Part shown: positions 9,012 to 17,902 of the stretch, piece by piece
Numbering within the stretch: position 1 is the first letter of the stretch
Layout: each line of letters opens with the position of its first letter
Assembly (NCBI RefSeq): GCF_022513565.1
Contig: NZ_JAKWBE010000001.1
Span: forward strand, 310,001 to 374,000
DNA length: 64,000 nucleotides
DNA from: Streptomyces gilvus
GTDB lineage: Bacteria; Actinomycetota; Actinomycetes; Streptomycetales; Streptomycetaceae
Direction of reading: 5' to 3'
The notes under the pieces: model-generated
The model's database searches: none
Seen by the model: the letters and a program-made list of their open reading frames with translations, nothing else
Told to the model about the DNA's origin: nothing
Made by a program: the position numbers and the translations under genes

Positions 9012-10181
9012 ATGCGATTCCGCCACCCCGACGGCTCCACCGTCCACCTCGCCTACTGCACCAACGTCCACCCCGCCGAAACCCTCGACGGCGTCCTCGC
9101 CCAGCTCCGCGAACACTGCGAACCCGTCCGCCGGCGCCTCGGCCGTGACCGTCTCGGCATCGGCCTCTGGCTCGCCAAGGACGCCGCGCACGCCCTGGTC
9201 ACCGACCCCTCCGCCCTGCGCGGCCTGCGCACCGAACTCGACCGCCGAGGACTGGAGGTGGTCACCCTCAACGGCTTCCCCTACGAGGGTTTCGGCGCCG
9301 AGGAGGTCAAGTACCGCGTCTACAAGCCCGACTGGGCCGACCCCGAACGCCTGGACCACACCACCGCCCTGGCCCGCATCCTCGCCGGGCTGCTGCCCGA
9401 CGACGTCACCGAGGGCACCATCTCCACCCTCCCGCTCGCCTGGCGCACCGCCTATGCCCAAGACCGCGCCGAGAAGGCCCGCACGGCCCTCGTCACCCTC
9501 GCCGAACGCCTCGACGCCCTTTGTGAGTTGACCGGCCGGTCGATCCGCGTCGGCCTGGAGCCGGAACCCGGCTGCGTCGTGGAGACCACCGGGGACGCGA
9601 TCGACCCGCTCACCCGCATCGGCCACGACCGTATCGGCGTCTGCGTCGACACCTGCCACCTCGCCACCTCCTTCGAGGATCCGCACACCGCCCTGGACGC
9701 GCTCACCGAAGCACGCGTCCCCATCGTCAAATCCCAGCTCTCCGCCGCCCTGCACGCCGAACACCCCCGTCTCCCCGCCGTCCGTGCCGCCCTGGCGGCC
9801 TTCGACGAACCCCGTTTCCTGCACCAGACCCGCACCCTGGCGGCGGCAGGCCCGCACGGCACCGACGACCTCGGCGAGGCCCTGGCCTCCGGTGCCCTGC
9901 CCGACACGGCACCCTGGCGAGCCCACTTCCACGTCCCTCTGCACGCGGCCCCCGCCGCGCCCCTGACCTCCACGTTCCCCGTCCTGCGGGCCGCCCTGTC
10001 CCGGCTGGTCGGCGGCCCGCACCCGCTCACCCACCACCTCGAAGTCGAGACCTACACCTGGCAGGCCCTCCCGCCCGAACTCCGGCCCCGAGGCCGCGCC
10101 CAACTCGCCGACGGAATCGCCGCCGAACTCACCCTCGCCCGCGACCTGCTGACCGACCTCGGCCTCAAGGAACTGCCATGA
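9012..10181 (+). CDS. eboE: EboE-type metabolite traffic protein (TIM barrel)
   Basis: 389 residues. TIM-barrel protein typical of EboE: VHLAYCTNVHPAETLDGVL at the N terminus, LNGFPYEGFGAEEVKYRVYK, GLEPEPGCVVETTGDAI (about residue 183) and IGVCVDTCHLATSFED (about 210). The C-terminal half (HHLEVETYTWQALPPELRP) is also characteristic. It probably binds metal and a sugar- or cyclitol-like substrate. It overlaps the phosphodiesterase gene by ATGA. The NCBI name metabolite traffic protein is based on ebo genetics and not on a known reaction. Confidence 0.8.
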   Translation: MRFRHPDGSTVHLAYCTNVHPAETLDGVLAQLREHCEPVRRRLGRDRLGIGLWLAKDAAHALVTDPSALRGLRTELDRRGLEVVTLNGFPYEGFGAEEVKYRVYKPDWADPERLDHTTALARILAGLLPDDVTEGTISTLPLAWRTAYAQDRAEKARTALVTLAERLDALCELTGRSIRVGLEPEPGCVVETTGDAIDPLTRIGHDRIGVCVDTCHLATSFEDPHTALDALTEARVPIVKSQLSAALHAEHPRLPAVRAALAAFDEPRFLHQTRTLAAAGPHGTDDLGEALASGALPDTAPWRAHFHVPLHAAPAAPLTSTFPVLRAALSRLVGGPHPLTHHLEVETYTWQALPPELRPRGRAQLADGIAAELTLARDLLTDLGLKELP

Positions 10182-11617
10182 GCACCCACCGGGCCCCGAC
10201 CAGCCCGACCCCCCTCCTCGTCCTGGACGTCGTGGGCCTCACCCCCCGTCTCCTCGACCACATGCCCCACCTCGAGAAGCTCGCCCGATCCGGCTCCCAC
10301 GCCCCGCTCGGCACCGTCCTTCCCGCGGTGACCTGCGCCGCCCAGTCGACCTTCCTCACCGGCACCCACCCGTCCGAGCACGGCATCGTCGGCAACGGCT
10401 GGTACTTCCGCGAACTCGGCGACGTCCTGCTGTGGCGCCAGCACAACGGCCTGGTCGCCGGCGACAAGCTCTGGGACGCAGCCCGCCGCGCGCACCCCGG
10501 CTACACGGTCGCCAATATCTGCTGGTGGTACGCCATGGGCGCCGACACCGACATCACCCTCACTCCCCGTCCCGTCTACTACGCCGACGGCCGCAAGGAA
10601 CCCGACTGCTACACCCGGCCCCCGGCCCTGCACGACGAACTCACCGAGAAACTCGGCACCTTCCCCCTCTTCCACTTCTGGGGCCCCGGCGCCGACCTGG
10701 TCTCCAGCCAGTGGATCATCGACGCGACCCGCCACATCCTGCGCACCCGCCACCCCGACCTGGCCCTGTGCTACCTCCCTCACCTCGACTACGACCTGCA
10801 ACGCTTCGGCCCCGACGACCCGCGCTCCCGCAAGGCGGCCACCGACCTGGACGCCGCCCTCGCCCCGCTCCTGGACGACGCAGCCGCCGAGGGCCGCATC
10901 GTCGTCGCCCTGTCCGAGTACGCCATCACCCGCGCCGACCGGCCCGTGGACATCAACCGCGCCCTGCGCCGCGCCGGCCTCCTGGAAGTGCACACCCAGG
11001 ACGGCATGGAGTACCTGGACCCGATGGCCTCCCGTGCCTTCGCGGTCGCCGACCACCAGATCGCCCACGTCTACGTGCGCCGACCCGAGGACCTCGACAC
11101 CACCCGGCAAGCCCTGGCCGACCTGCCCGGCGTCGACCGGCTCCTCGACGACGAGGGCAAGAAGACCCACCACCTCGACCATCCGCGTTCCGGCGAACTC
11201 GTCGCCGTCGCGGAACCGGACGCCTGGTTCACGTACTACTACTGGCTCGACGACGCCCGCGCGCCCGACTTCGCGCGACTCGTCGACATCCACCGCAAAC
11301 CCGGCTACGACCCGGCCGAGCTGTTCATGGACCCACTCGACCCCTACGTCAGGGTCAAGGCCGCGGCCGCACTCGCGCGCAAGAAACTCGGCCTGCGCTA
11401 CCGCATGGCGGTCGTGCCCCTCGACCCGTCACCTATTCGCGGCAGCCACGGCCGCCTTCCCACGAGCGACGACGACGGTCCGCTCCTCATCTGCTCCACC
11501 CCCCGCGCCGTCGGCGACCGCCTCGCGGCCACCGACGTGAAGTCACTCCTGCTCCACCTCGCCGGTCTGGACCGACCGGCCCCGCAGGACCCGTCCGTTG
11601 CGACTGGTCCCCAGTGA
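10178..11617 (+). CDS. Alkaline-phosphatase-superfamily phosphodiesterase/nucleotide pyrophosphatase
   Basis: 479 residues. LLVLDVVGLTPRLL holds the first metal-binding Asp; the nucleophile is Thr52 in AVTCAAQSTFLTGTHPSEHG, as in NPP-type phosphodiesterases; later ligands are in YLPHLDYDLQRFG and VADHQIAHVYVR. Such enzymes cleave phosphodiester or pyrophosphate bonds. In this operon it may release a free product from a nucleotide or prenyl-phosphate intermediate (inference). No signal peptide is seen, so it is probably cytoplasmic. Confidence 0.75.
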   Translation: MSTHRAPTSPTPLLVLDVVGLTPRLLDHMPHLEKLARSGSHAPLGTVLPAVTCAAQSTFLTGTHPSEHGIVGNGWYFRELGDVLLWRQHNGLVAGDKLWDAARRAHPGYTVANICWWYAMGADTDITLTPRPVYYADGRKEPDCYTRPPALHDELTEKLGTFPLFHFWGPGADLVSSQWIIDATRHILRTRHPDLALCYLPHLDYDLQRFGPDDPRSRKAATDLDAALAPLLDDAAAEGRIVVALSEYAITRADRPVDINRALRRAGLLEVHTQDGMEYLDPMASRAFAVADHQIAHVYVRRPEDLDTTRQALADLPGVDRLLDDEGKKTHHLDHPRSGELVAVAEPDAWFTYYYWLDDARAPDFARLVDIHRKPGYDPAELFMDPLDPYVRVKAAAALARKKLGLRYRMAVVPLDPSPIRGSHGRLPTSDDDGPLLICSTPRAVGDRLAATDVKSLLLHLAGLDRPAPQDPSVATGPQ

Positions 11618-11663
11618 AGCACTCACCACTGACAACGCCCTCCGACACCGAGGAGTTCCAGGC

Positions 11664-12692
11664 ATGAGCCGCATCTCCCAGACCGATCCCGAACTCACCC
11701 ACCGCCTGACCAGACGAGGCATGCTCGGCGTGGCCGCCGGCGCCACCGCGGCGGCCCTGCTCGGCGCCGCGTCCCCGGCGACGGCCGCCGAGTCCGCCTC
11801 CGCAGGCCGTGGCCGCCCCGTCCTGCCGCCCGGCCGGCTCGGCATCCAGCTCTACAGCCTGCGCGACAAGGTCTCCACACTCGGCTTCGGGCCCGTCTTC
11901 GCCGAACTGGAGAAGTACGGGTACGACGAGGTCGAGTTCGCCGGATACACGCAGGGCTCGGCCGGCCCCATCACCCTCGCCCAGCTCCGCCGGCTGGCCC
12001 GCAACCACGGTCTGACCCCGATCGGCAGCCACGTCGGCTACTACTCCGACGACCCGAACGCCTACACCTTCGCCCAGAACCTCACCAAGGTCCTGGACGA
12101 CGCCCAGGCACTGGGCCTCAAGCACATCGGCACCGCCTCCGGACCGTTCCGCTACGGCTCGACCGTCGACGCCTGGAAGCGCGCCGCCGAGGAGTTCAAC
12201 ACCTACGGCGCGGCGGCGAAGGCACGTGGCATGAAGTTCTACCAGCACAACCACTCCGACGAGTTCTCCTTCGCCGCCGACAACCCCAAGGTCCGCCTCT
12301 ACGACGTGCTCCTCGCGGAGACCGACCCCGACCTGGTGTTCCTGGAGATGGACATCTTCTGGGCCTACGCCGGCCAGTTCCGTTTCTCCAAGCGGCCCGA
12401 TGGCAGCCCCGCACCCTTCGAACCCCTCGACTACGTCCTCAGACACCCGCACCGCTACCCGCTCTTCCACGTCAAGGACGGGGTGAGCGATCCGTCGAAC
12501 CAGTTCGGCTACCGCATGGTGGACGTCGGCGACGGCGACATCGACTACCAGAAGTTCATCTCCGCCGTGACCCGGCTCCGCGGTGAGCGCCTGGCCCACC
12601 ACTGGCAGACCGAACACGACCAGCCCGCCGAGTCGTTCACCTTCGCGCGCCGCTCCAGTGCGTACCTGCACTCATTGCGCGAGAAGTGCTGA
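11664..12692 (+). CDS. Tat-exported sugar-phosphate isomerase/epimerase-like TIM barrel
   Basis: 342 residues from the ATG at 11664, preceded by GAGGAG. An upstream in-frame start at 11598 would overlap the phosphodiesterase gene and hide the signal. Residues 11-40 (TRRGMLGVAAGATAAALLGA) form a twin-arginine-type signal. The mature part begins RLGIQLYSLRDKVSTLGF and shows metal-ligand segments FLEMDIFWAYAG, FHVKDGVSD and VGDGDIDYQ, typical of xylose-isomerase-like TIM barrels. Being exported, it may work with the secreted sugar dehydrogenase and ThuA-DUF1080 protein (3-keto-sugar metabolism) rather than with the cytoplasmic Ebo proteins. Confidence 0.8.
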   Translation: MSRISQTDPELTHRLTRRGMLGVAAGATAAALLGAASPATAAESASAGRGRPVLPPGRLGIQLYSLRDKVSTLGFGPVFAELEKYGYDEVEFAGYTQGSAGPITLAQLRRLARNHGLTPIGSHVGYYSDDPNAYTFAQNLTKVLDDAQALGLKHIGTASGPFRYGSTVDAWKRAAEEFNTYGAAAKARGMKFYQHNHSDEFSFAADNPKVRLYDVLLAETDPDLVFLEMDIFWAYAGQFRFSKRPDGSPAPFEPLDYVLRHPHRYPLFHVKDGVSDPSNQFGYRMVDVGDGDIDYQKFISAVTRLRGERLAHHWQTEHDQPAESFTFARRSSAYLHSLREKC

Positions 12693-12713
12693 ACCGTACG
12701 CCGGCGTGAAAAG

Positions 12714-12737
12714 GCCCTCCCCGTACCCGGGGAGGGC
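12714..12737. terminator. Bidirectional hairpin between convergent genes
   Basis: GCCCTCCCC (12714-12722) pairs with GGGGAGGGC (12729-12737) across a 6-nt loop. It lies between the end of the Ebo-like operon and the end of the leftward transporter gene and can serve both strands. Confidence 0.8.
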
Positions 12738-12757
12738 TTCCTCAGGCGCGCGTGCCG

Positions 12758-14149
12758 TCAACTCGCGGGCTGCGGTTGCGCCGTGAGCACGTCCGAGCCG
12801 CTGCGCCCCGGCTGCCGCAGCAGCAGGGCGATCGCCGCCGCGACCATGGAAACGCCGCCGGCCAAGGCGTACGCCCCGTTGTAGCCCCAGGCCGCGACCA
12901 CCATGGAGCCGAGGCCGCCGCCGAAGAGGCCGCTGACCAGCTTGCCGCTGTAGACCAGGCCGTAGTTGGTGGCGTTGTAGTTCTCCCCGAAGTAGTCCGG
13001 GGTCAGCGCCGCGAACATCGGGTAGAAGGCGCCGCCGCCGAAGCCGGAGAGGAAGGCGAAGAACAGGAAAAGCCACTCGCTCTTCATCTCACCCGCCAGG
13101 ATCACGCCGAACTGGGCGAGACCCAGCACGACGATGACGAACACCAGGGTCGACTTGCGGCCCCACTTGTCCGACAGCCAGCCCACGACCCCTCGCCCGA
13201 TGCCGTTGATCACCGCCATGACGCCCATGGAGGACGCCGCGACCAGCGGGCCGAAGCCGACGTCCTTGGCGTAGTCGACCTGGAAGGAGATCCCGAAGAT
13301 CGACACACCGGCGGTCATCACGATGGCCACCCACATCAGCGGCAGCATGCCCGTCCTGATGGCCTCCTTCGGCGTGAACTGCCGTACCGCCGGGGGGTTC
13401 TTGGCCAGGCTCGCCGCGTTCTTCTGGCTGCCGGCGAACGTCAGCGGGTCGATGTCCGCGGGCCACCAGTTCTTCGGCGGGTCCTTGAAGAACATCGCGC
13501 ATCCGGCGACCACGATCATGACGTAGCAGCCGATCAGGTCCAGCACCCGGTGGTAGTTCCCGGTGTCGAAGGCGTAGTTGAAGATGAAGATGAACGGCAG
13601 CGACCCGTAGGCGAAGCCGCCGTTGACGAAGCCGGTCCGGGCGCCCCGGCGCTCGGGGAACCACTTGCCGACCATGTTGATGCAGGTCGCGTAGACCAGA
13701 CCGGAGCCCAGGCCGCCCACCACGCCGAAGCCGAGGATGGCCAGCCACACGTTGCTCAGGTGCGACAGGGCGAGGAAGCCGACCAGGCACATGCCGGAAC
13801 CGATGTACATGGCCCTGCGCGCCGTCAGGATGCCCTTCTCGCGCATCCAGCCCGCCGGGAAGGCGATGCCCGCCTGGAAGAACACCCAGACGCTGAGGAT
13901 CCAGAAGGTGTTGGACTGCGTCCAGCCGTGCGCGTGGGACAGGGTGTCCTCCGCGGAGCCGTACGCGTATTCGGAGACGCTGATGGCCATCATGGCGATC
14001 CACGGGAGGTACACCATGAGCTTGCGGGAGTGGCCGAGGATGTCCCGGTCGGTCTCACCGACGCGGTAGACGCGGCCGTTGGAGTCGGTCACCTCACGGT
14101 AGGGACGGTGTGCGGCTGCCGTGTCGGCCGAGAGCGGATCTGCTGTCAT
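12758..14149 (-). CDS. OFA-family MFS transporter (oxalate/formate-antiporter type), copy 1
   Basis: 463 residues from the ATG at 14149, which follows the stop codon of the upstream paralogue by 2 nt, so the two are translationally coupled. An N-terminal cytoplasmic piece (HRPYREVTDSNGRVYRVGE) leads into 12 predicted spans: LPWIAMMAISVSEYAYGS, WVFFQAGIAFPAGWMREKG, GLGSGLVYATCINMVGKWFP and WLSDKWGRKSTLVFVIVVLG. The GSGLVYATCINMVGKWFPERRG segment is a strong OFA hallmark. It probably imports oxalate or a related dicarboxylate for the CoA-linked enzymes upstream. The C terminus is short and hydrophilic. Confidence 0.85.
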   Translation of the reverse strand: MTADPLSADTAAAHRPYREVTDSNGRVYRVGETDRDILGHSRKLMVYLPWIAMMAISVSEYAYGSAEDTLSHAHGWTQSNTFWILSVWVFFQAGIAFPAGWMREKGILTARRAMYIGSGMCLVGFLALSHLSNVWLAILGFGVVGGLGSGLVYATCINMVGKWFPERRGARTGFVNGGFAYGSLPFIFIFNYAFDTGNYHRVLDLIGCYVMIVVAGCAMFFKDPPKNWWPADIDPLTFAGSQKNAASLAKNPPAVRQFTPKEAIRTGMLPLMWVAIVMTAGVSIFGISFQVDYAKDVGFGPLVAASSMGVMAVINGIGRGVVGWLSDKWGRKSTLVFVIVVLGLAQFGVILAGEMKSEWLFLFFAFLSGFGGGAFYPMFAALTPDYFGENYNATNYGLVYSGKLVSGLFGGGLGSMVVAAWGYNGAYALAGGVSMVAAAIALLLRQPGRSGSDVLTAQPQPAS

Positions 14150-14151
14150 GC

Positions 14152-15540
14152 TTATGCCATCTCCTCGCCGAGCGGGTGCGGGTTGGGGACGATGCGACGG
14201 GCACTGGGCCGGCCCGGGGCCTTGAGGAAGAGCGCCAGTACCGCGGAGGCCAGGCCGATGGAGCCGGCCAGGACGAACGCGCCGTGGTAGTCCCACTCGC
14301 CGACGACGACGGCGCCCAGACCGGAGCCCACGAGCCCGGAGATCAGCTTCGAGCTGTAGACCATTCCGTAGTTGGTGGCGTTGTTGTTCTCACCGAAGTA
14401 GTCGGCCGTCATGGCCGCGAACAGCGGGAAGATCGCCCCGCCGCCGAAGCCGGAGACCATGGAGCAGAACAGGAAGAACGGCATGCTGCCCATCTGGCCG
14501 GACACCAGCACGCCGAACTGCGCGGTGCCCAGCACGACGCACACGATGATCAGCGTGTTGCGCCGGCCGTAGCGGTCGGAGATCCAGCCGATGACCCCGC
14601 GCCCGGTGCCGTTGACGATGGCCTTCAGGGACATCGCCGTGGCCACGATCCCGCCGGCGAAGCCCATGTCCTTGCCGAAGGGCACCTGGAAGGCGATGCC
14701 GAAGATATTGATGCCGGCCGTGCACAGCAGACAGAACCACATCATCCACAGGACGGGCGTACGGGCGGCCTCCCTCGGGGTGTACTGCTTGACCGCCGGC
14801 GGGTTCTTCTCCAGCGCCCGGCGGATCTTCGGGTCGTCGGTCTGCTTCAGCGGGTCCACGTGCGGCGGCCACCAGTTCTTCGGCGGGTCCTTGAAGAACC
14901 AGCCGGCCGAGGCCACCAGCAGGCACAGTCCGATGCCCGCACAGGCGAGCACGGTCCGGTAGTTGCCGAGGTCCATGTAGGAGGTGAACAGGAAGACGAA
15001 GGGCACGGACCCGTAGGCGAAACCGCCGTTGACGAAGCCCGTCTTGCCGCCCTTGCGCTCCGGATACCACTTGCCGACCATGTTGACGCAGGTCGCGTAG
15101 ACGAGACCGGCGCCGATGCCGCTGCACATCCCGAAACCGAAGTAGGCGACGGCCACGTTCGGCGCGTACGCCAGCGACAGATAGCCCAGCATCGTGCCGA
15201 CGGCGCCGATCAACATCGCCGTACGCGCGGGCAGCCGTCCGCTCTCGCGCAGTTGTCCGGCGGGGAAGGCCACGGCCGCCTGGAAGAACACCCAGACGCC
15301 CATCAGCCAGAAGATGTGTCCGCTGCTCCACAGATGCGCCTCGTGGAGCGTGTCCTCGGCCGAGGTGAACGCGTACTCGGCGGAGCTGATGCCCATCATG
15401 CCCACCCAGGGCAGGACGACCATCCACCTGCGCCTGCGGCCCATCAGATCGACATCACTCTCGCCGATCCGGTAGACGCGGCCGTTGCGGTCCCTCACCT
15501 CCCTGTAGGGGACGGACGCCGAACAGTCGGTCGTTGTCAT
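14152..15540 (-). CDS. OFA-family MFS transporter (oxalate/formate-antiporter type), copy 2
   Basis: 462 residues from the ATG at 15540; upstream extension to 15714 runs through hairpin-rich DNA and is not supported. It is clearly paralogous to the next gene over its whole length: PYREVRDRNGRVYRIGE, LPWVGMMGISSAEYAFTS, VYATCVNMVGKWYPERKGG and IGWISDRYGRRNTLIIV. Two adjacent OFA carriers may take different substrates or directions (oxalate in, formate out). Two hairpins separate it from the acyl-CoA synthetase gene, so it may have its own promoter or receive reduced read-through. Confidence 0.85.
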   Translation of the reverse strand: MTTTDCSASVPYREVRDRNGRVYRIGESDVDLMGRRRRWMVVLPWVGMMGISSAEYAFTSAEDTLHEAHLWSSGHIFWLMGVWVFFQAAVAFPAGQLRESGRLPARTAMLIGAVGTMLGYLSLAYAPNVAVAYFGFGMCSGIGAGLVYATCVNMVGKWYPERKGGKTGFVNGGFAYGSVPFVFLFTSYMDLGNYRTVLACAGIGLCLLVASAGWFFKDPPKNWWPPHVDPLKQTDDPKIRRALEKNPPAVKQYTPREAARTPVLWMMWFCLLCTAGINIFGIAFQVPFGKDMGFAGGIVATAMSLKAIVNGTGRGVIGWISDRYGRRNTLIIVCVVLGTAQFGVLVSGQMGSMPFFLFCSMVSGFGGGAIFPLFAAMTADYFGENNNATNYGMVYSSKLISGLVGSGLGAVVVGEWDYHGAFVLAGSIGLASAVLALFLKAPGRPSARRIVPNPHPLGEEMA

Positions 15541-15616
15541 GGTTGAGTGCCCCTTGCGTCGAAAGTTCTGGCCAGCGCCCCCTGTCCAATGCCTTTCGTG
15601 TGCGCACGGGTCCCGA

Positions 15617-15646
15617 GGGCCGGCCGACCGCACTGTCGGCCGGCCC
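15617..15646 (-). terminator. Hairpin upstream of the OFA transporter pair
   Basis: A perfect 12-bp stem GGGCCGGCCGAC / GTCGGCCGGCCC with the 6-nt loop CGCACT. Lying between the acyl-CoA synthetase and transporter genes, it probably attenuates transcription coming from the enzyme genes. Confidence 0.65.
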
Positions 15647-15714
15647 CGCGCGTGGGTCACCTCATGAACCGCCCCCCAACAGCCCCGCGGCCCGGGCCCA
15701 GCGGGCTGTGTCAC

Positions 15715-15736
15715 GCCCGGGGGCCGACCCCCGGGC
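15715..15736 (-). terminator. Second hairpin after the acyl-CoA synthetase gene
   Basis: GCCCGGGGG (15715-15723) pairs with CCCCCGGGC (15728-15736) with a 4-nt loop, about 30 nt after the stop codon of the leftward synthetase gene. It works as a terminator together with the hairpin at 15617-15646. Confidence 0.65.
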
Positions 15737-15765
15737 CCCCGGCCGGTGCATCGTGTCCGCCGGCC

Positions 15766-17898
15766 TCACAGCAGCCCCGCCGCCCGCGCCCAGCGGTACT
15801 TCGCGCCGAGCACGGCCACCGGCTTCTCGGTGGTGTACGGGTACGCCATGACCCCGCGCTCGTAGAGGTACTGGCAGGCCTCCTCGACCTCGACGTCACC
15901 CGCGAGGGAGGCCACCACGGGCTTTTCGATCCCGCGCTCGCGGAACTCGGCCACCACGCGCGCGGTGAGCTCCGCGAAGACCATCGGGGGAGTGACGATC
16001 GTGTGCCAGTAGCCGAGGACGAGCGCGTGGATGCGCGGATCCTCCAGACCGAGCCGGATCGTCGCCTCGTACGTCGACGGCGGTTCGCCGCCCGTGATGT
16101 CGACCGGGTTGCCCGCGGCCCCGAACGGCGGGATGAACTGCCGGAACGCCTCGTCCAGGTCCGGGGGGATCTCCATCAGGGACAGACCGTTGTCGGTCAC
16201 CGCGTCGGACAGCAGCACACCGCTGCCGCCGGCCCCGGTGATGATCACGACGTTGTCGCCCTGCGGCGCGGGAAGCACCGGCAACGCGCGCGCGTACTCC
16301 AGCATGTCGTTCAGCCCGGGCGCCCTGATCACGCCGGCCTGCCGCAGGATGTCGTCGTAGACGGCGTCGTCGCCCGCAAGCGCCCCGGTGTGCGACCCGG
16401 CCGCCTTCGCGCCCGCCGCCGTACGGCCCGCCTTGAGGACCACGACCGGCTTCCTCGGTACGGTCGCCCGCGCGGCCTCCACGAAGGCGCGGCCGTCCTT
16501 GAGGTCCTCCAGGTGCATCGCGATGCACTCGGTGTGCGGGTCCTCGCCGAACCAGGTCAGCAGGTCGTCCTCGTCCAGGTCGGACTTGTTGCCGAGGCCC
16601 ACGATCGCCGACACACCCGTCTTCGTGGTGCGGGCGAAACCCAGGATGGCCATGCCGATGCCCCCGGACTGGGAGGTCAGCGCCACCGGGCCCTTGACGT
16701 CGTACGGCGTGCAGAACGTGGCGCACAGGTCCTGCCAGGTCGAGTAGTAGCCGTAGATGTTGGGGCCGAGGAGGCGGACGCCGTGCCGCTCGGCGATCGA
16801 CACGATCTCCGCCTGGAGTTCGTGCTCGCCGGTCTCCGCGAAGCCGGAGGGGATCAGCACGGCGTTGGGGATCTTCTTGCGTCCCACCTCCTCCAGGGCC
16901 GAGGCCACGAACTTGGCGGGGATAGCGAAGACCGCCACATCCACCTCACCGGGAACGTCGGTGACACTCTTGTACGCCTTGCGGCCCAGAATGTCATGGG
17001 CCTTGGGGTTCACCGGATGGATCTCCCCGGCGAAGCCTCCGTCGACGAGGTTGCGCATGACCGAATTGCCGATCTTGCCCTGCTCGTTGGAGGCGCCGAT
17101 CACGGCGACCGACGACGGCTGCATCAGCCGCCGCATGGAGGTGAGGATCTCCTCGCGCGTGTACCTCCTGCGCGGTGGCGGCTGCTTCTCGGCGAGGATG
17201 ACGCGGATGTCGGCGGCGACCGCGCCCTCCGGGGTCGCGATCACGGGGTTGAGGTCGACCTCCGCGATCTCCGGGAAGTCCGCGACCAGTTGGGACACCC
17301 GCCGGATCTGCTCCGCGACCGCCCACCGGTCCACCCCCGCCTGACCCCGCACCCCGCGCAGGATCTCCGCCGACCGGATCGAGTCCAGCATGGACAGCGC
17401 CTCGTCGGCGCTCACCGGCGCCAGCCTGAACGTGACGTCCTTGAGGACCTCGACGAGAACGCCGCCGAGCCCGAAGGCGACGACCTTCCCGAAGGTCGGG
17501 TCCGTCACCGCGCCGACGATGACCTCCTGCCCCCTCGGCAGCAGTTCCTGGATCTGCACCCCCTCGATCCGCGCGTTCGCGTCGTACGCGCGCGCGTTGT
17601 CGACGATCTCGTGGAACGCCGCCCGCACGTCCGCGGCGCCCTCGACACCGACGACCACACCGCCGGCGTCGGTCTTGTGGAGGATGTCCGGTGAGACGAT
17701 CTTCATCACGACGGGCCCGCCGAAACGCGCCGCGTACGCGACCGCCTCGTCCACGTCAGTGGCCAGCTCCTCGCCCGGTACGGCGATCCCGTACGCGTCG
17801 GCGATCACCTTGCCCTCGGGCGCGGTCAGCGCGGTCCGCCCCTCGGCGCGCACGGTGTCGAGGAGCGAGCGCACCCGCAGCTCCCGGTCTTCCGCCAT
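15766..17898 (-). CDS. Acetate-CoA ligase (NDP-forming) family acyl-CoA synthetase, fused alpha and beta parts
   Basis: 710 residues. The ATP-grasp (beta-type) part comes first (about 1-225; GPVVMKIVSPDILHKTDAGG, AFGLGGVLVEVLKDVTFRLAP). The CoA-binding Rossmann part follows (PSSVAVIGASNEQGKIGN), then the ligase part with LTSQSGGIGMAILG and the GSHTGALAG segment holding the phosphohistidine. It makes acyl-CoA plus ADP from acid, CoA and ATP. Beside a formyl-CoA transferase it may activate formate or oxalate to prime the CoA cycle (inference). A GTG at 17901 is directly before the ATG and is an equally possible start. It is 4 nt from the transferase gene. Confidence 0.85.
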   Translation of the reverse strand: MAEDRELRVRSLLDTVRAEGRTALTAPEGKVIADAYGIAVPGEELATDVDEAVAYAARFGGPVVMKIVSPDILHKTDAGGVVVGVEGAADVRAAFHEIVDNARAYDANARIEGVQIQELLPRGQEVIVGAVTDPTFGKVVAFGLGGVLVEVLKDVTFRLAPVSADEALSMLDSIRSAEILRGVRGQAGVDRWAVAEQIRRVSQLVADFPEIAEVDLNPVIATPEGAVAADIRVILAEKQPPPRRRYTREEILTSMRRLMQPSSVAVIGASNEQGKIGNSVMRNLVDGGFAGEIHPVNPKAHDILGRKAYKSVTDVPGEVDVAVFAIPAKFVASALEEVGRKKIPNAVLIPSGFAETGEHELQAEIVSIAERHGVRLLGPNIYGYYSTWQDLCATFCTPYDVKGPVALTSQSGGIGMAILGFARTTKTGVSAIVGLGNKSDLDEDDLLTWFGEDPHTECIAMHLEDLKDGRAFVEAARATVPRKPVVVLKAGRTAAGAKAAGSHTGALAGDDAVYDDILRQAGVIRAPGLNDMLEYARALPVLPAPQGDNVVIITGAGGSGVLLSDAVTDNGLSLMEIPPDLDEAFRQFIPPFGAAGNPVDITGGEPPSTYEATIRLGLEDPRIHALVLGYWHTIVTPPMVFAELTARVVAEFRERGIEKPVVASLAGDVEVEEACQYLYERGVMAYPYTTEKPVAVLGAKYRWARAAGLL

Positions 17899-17902
17899 CA
17901 CG

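Noticed and set aside
15547..17694. 715-codon plus-strand open frame opposite the acyl-CoA synthetase
   Set aside because: His/Arg/Asp-rich composition without domains; antisense shadow.
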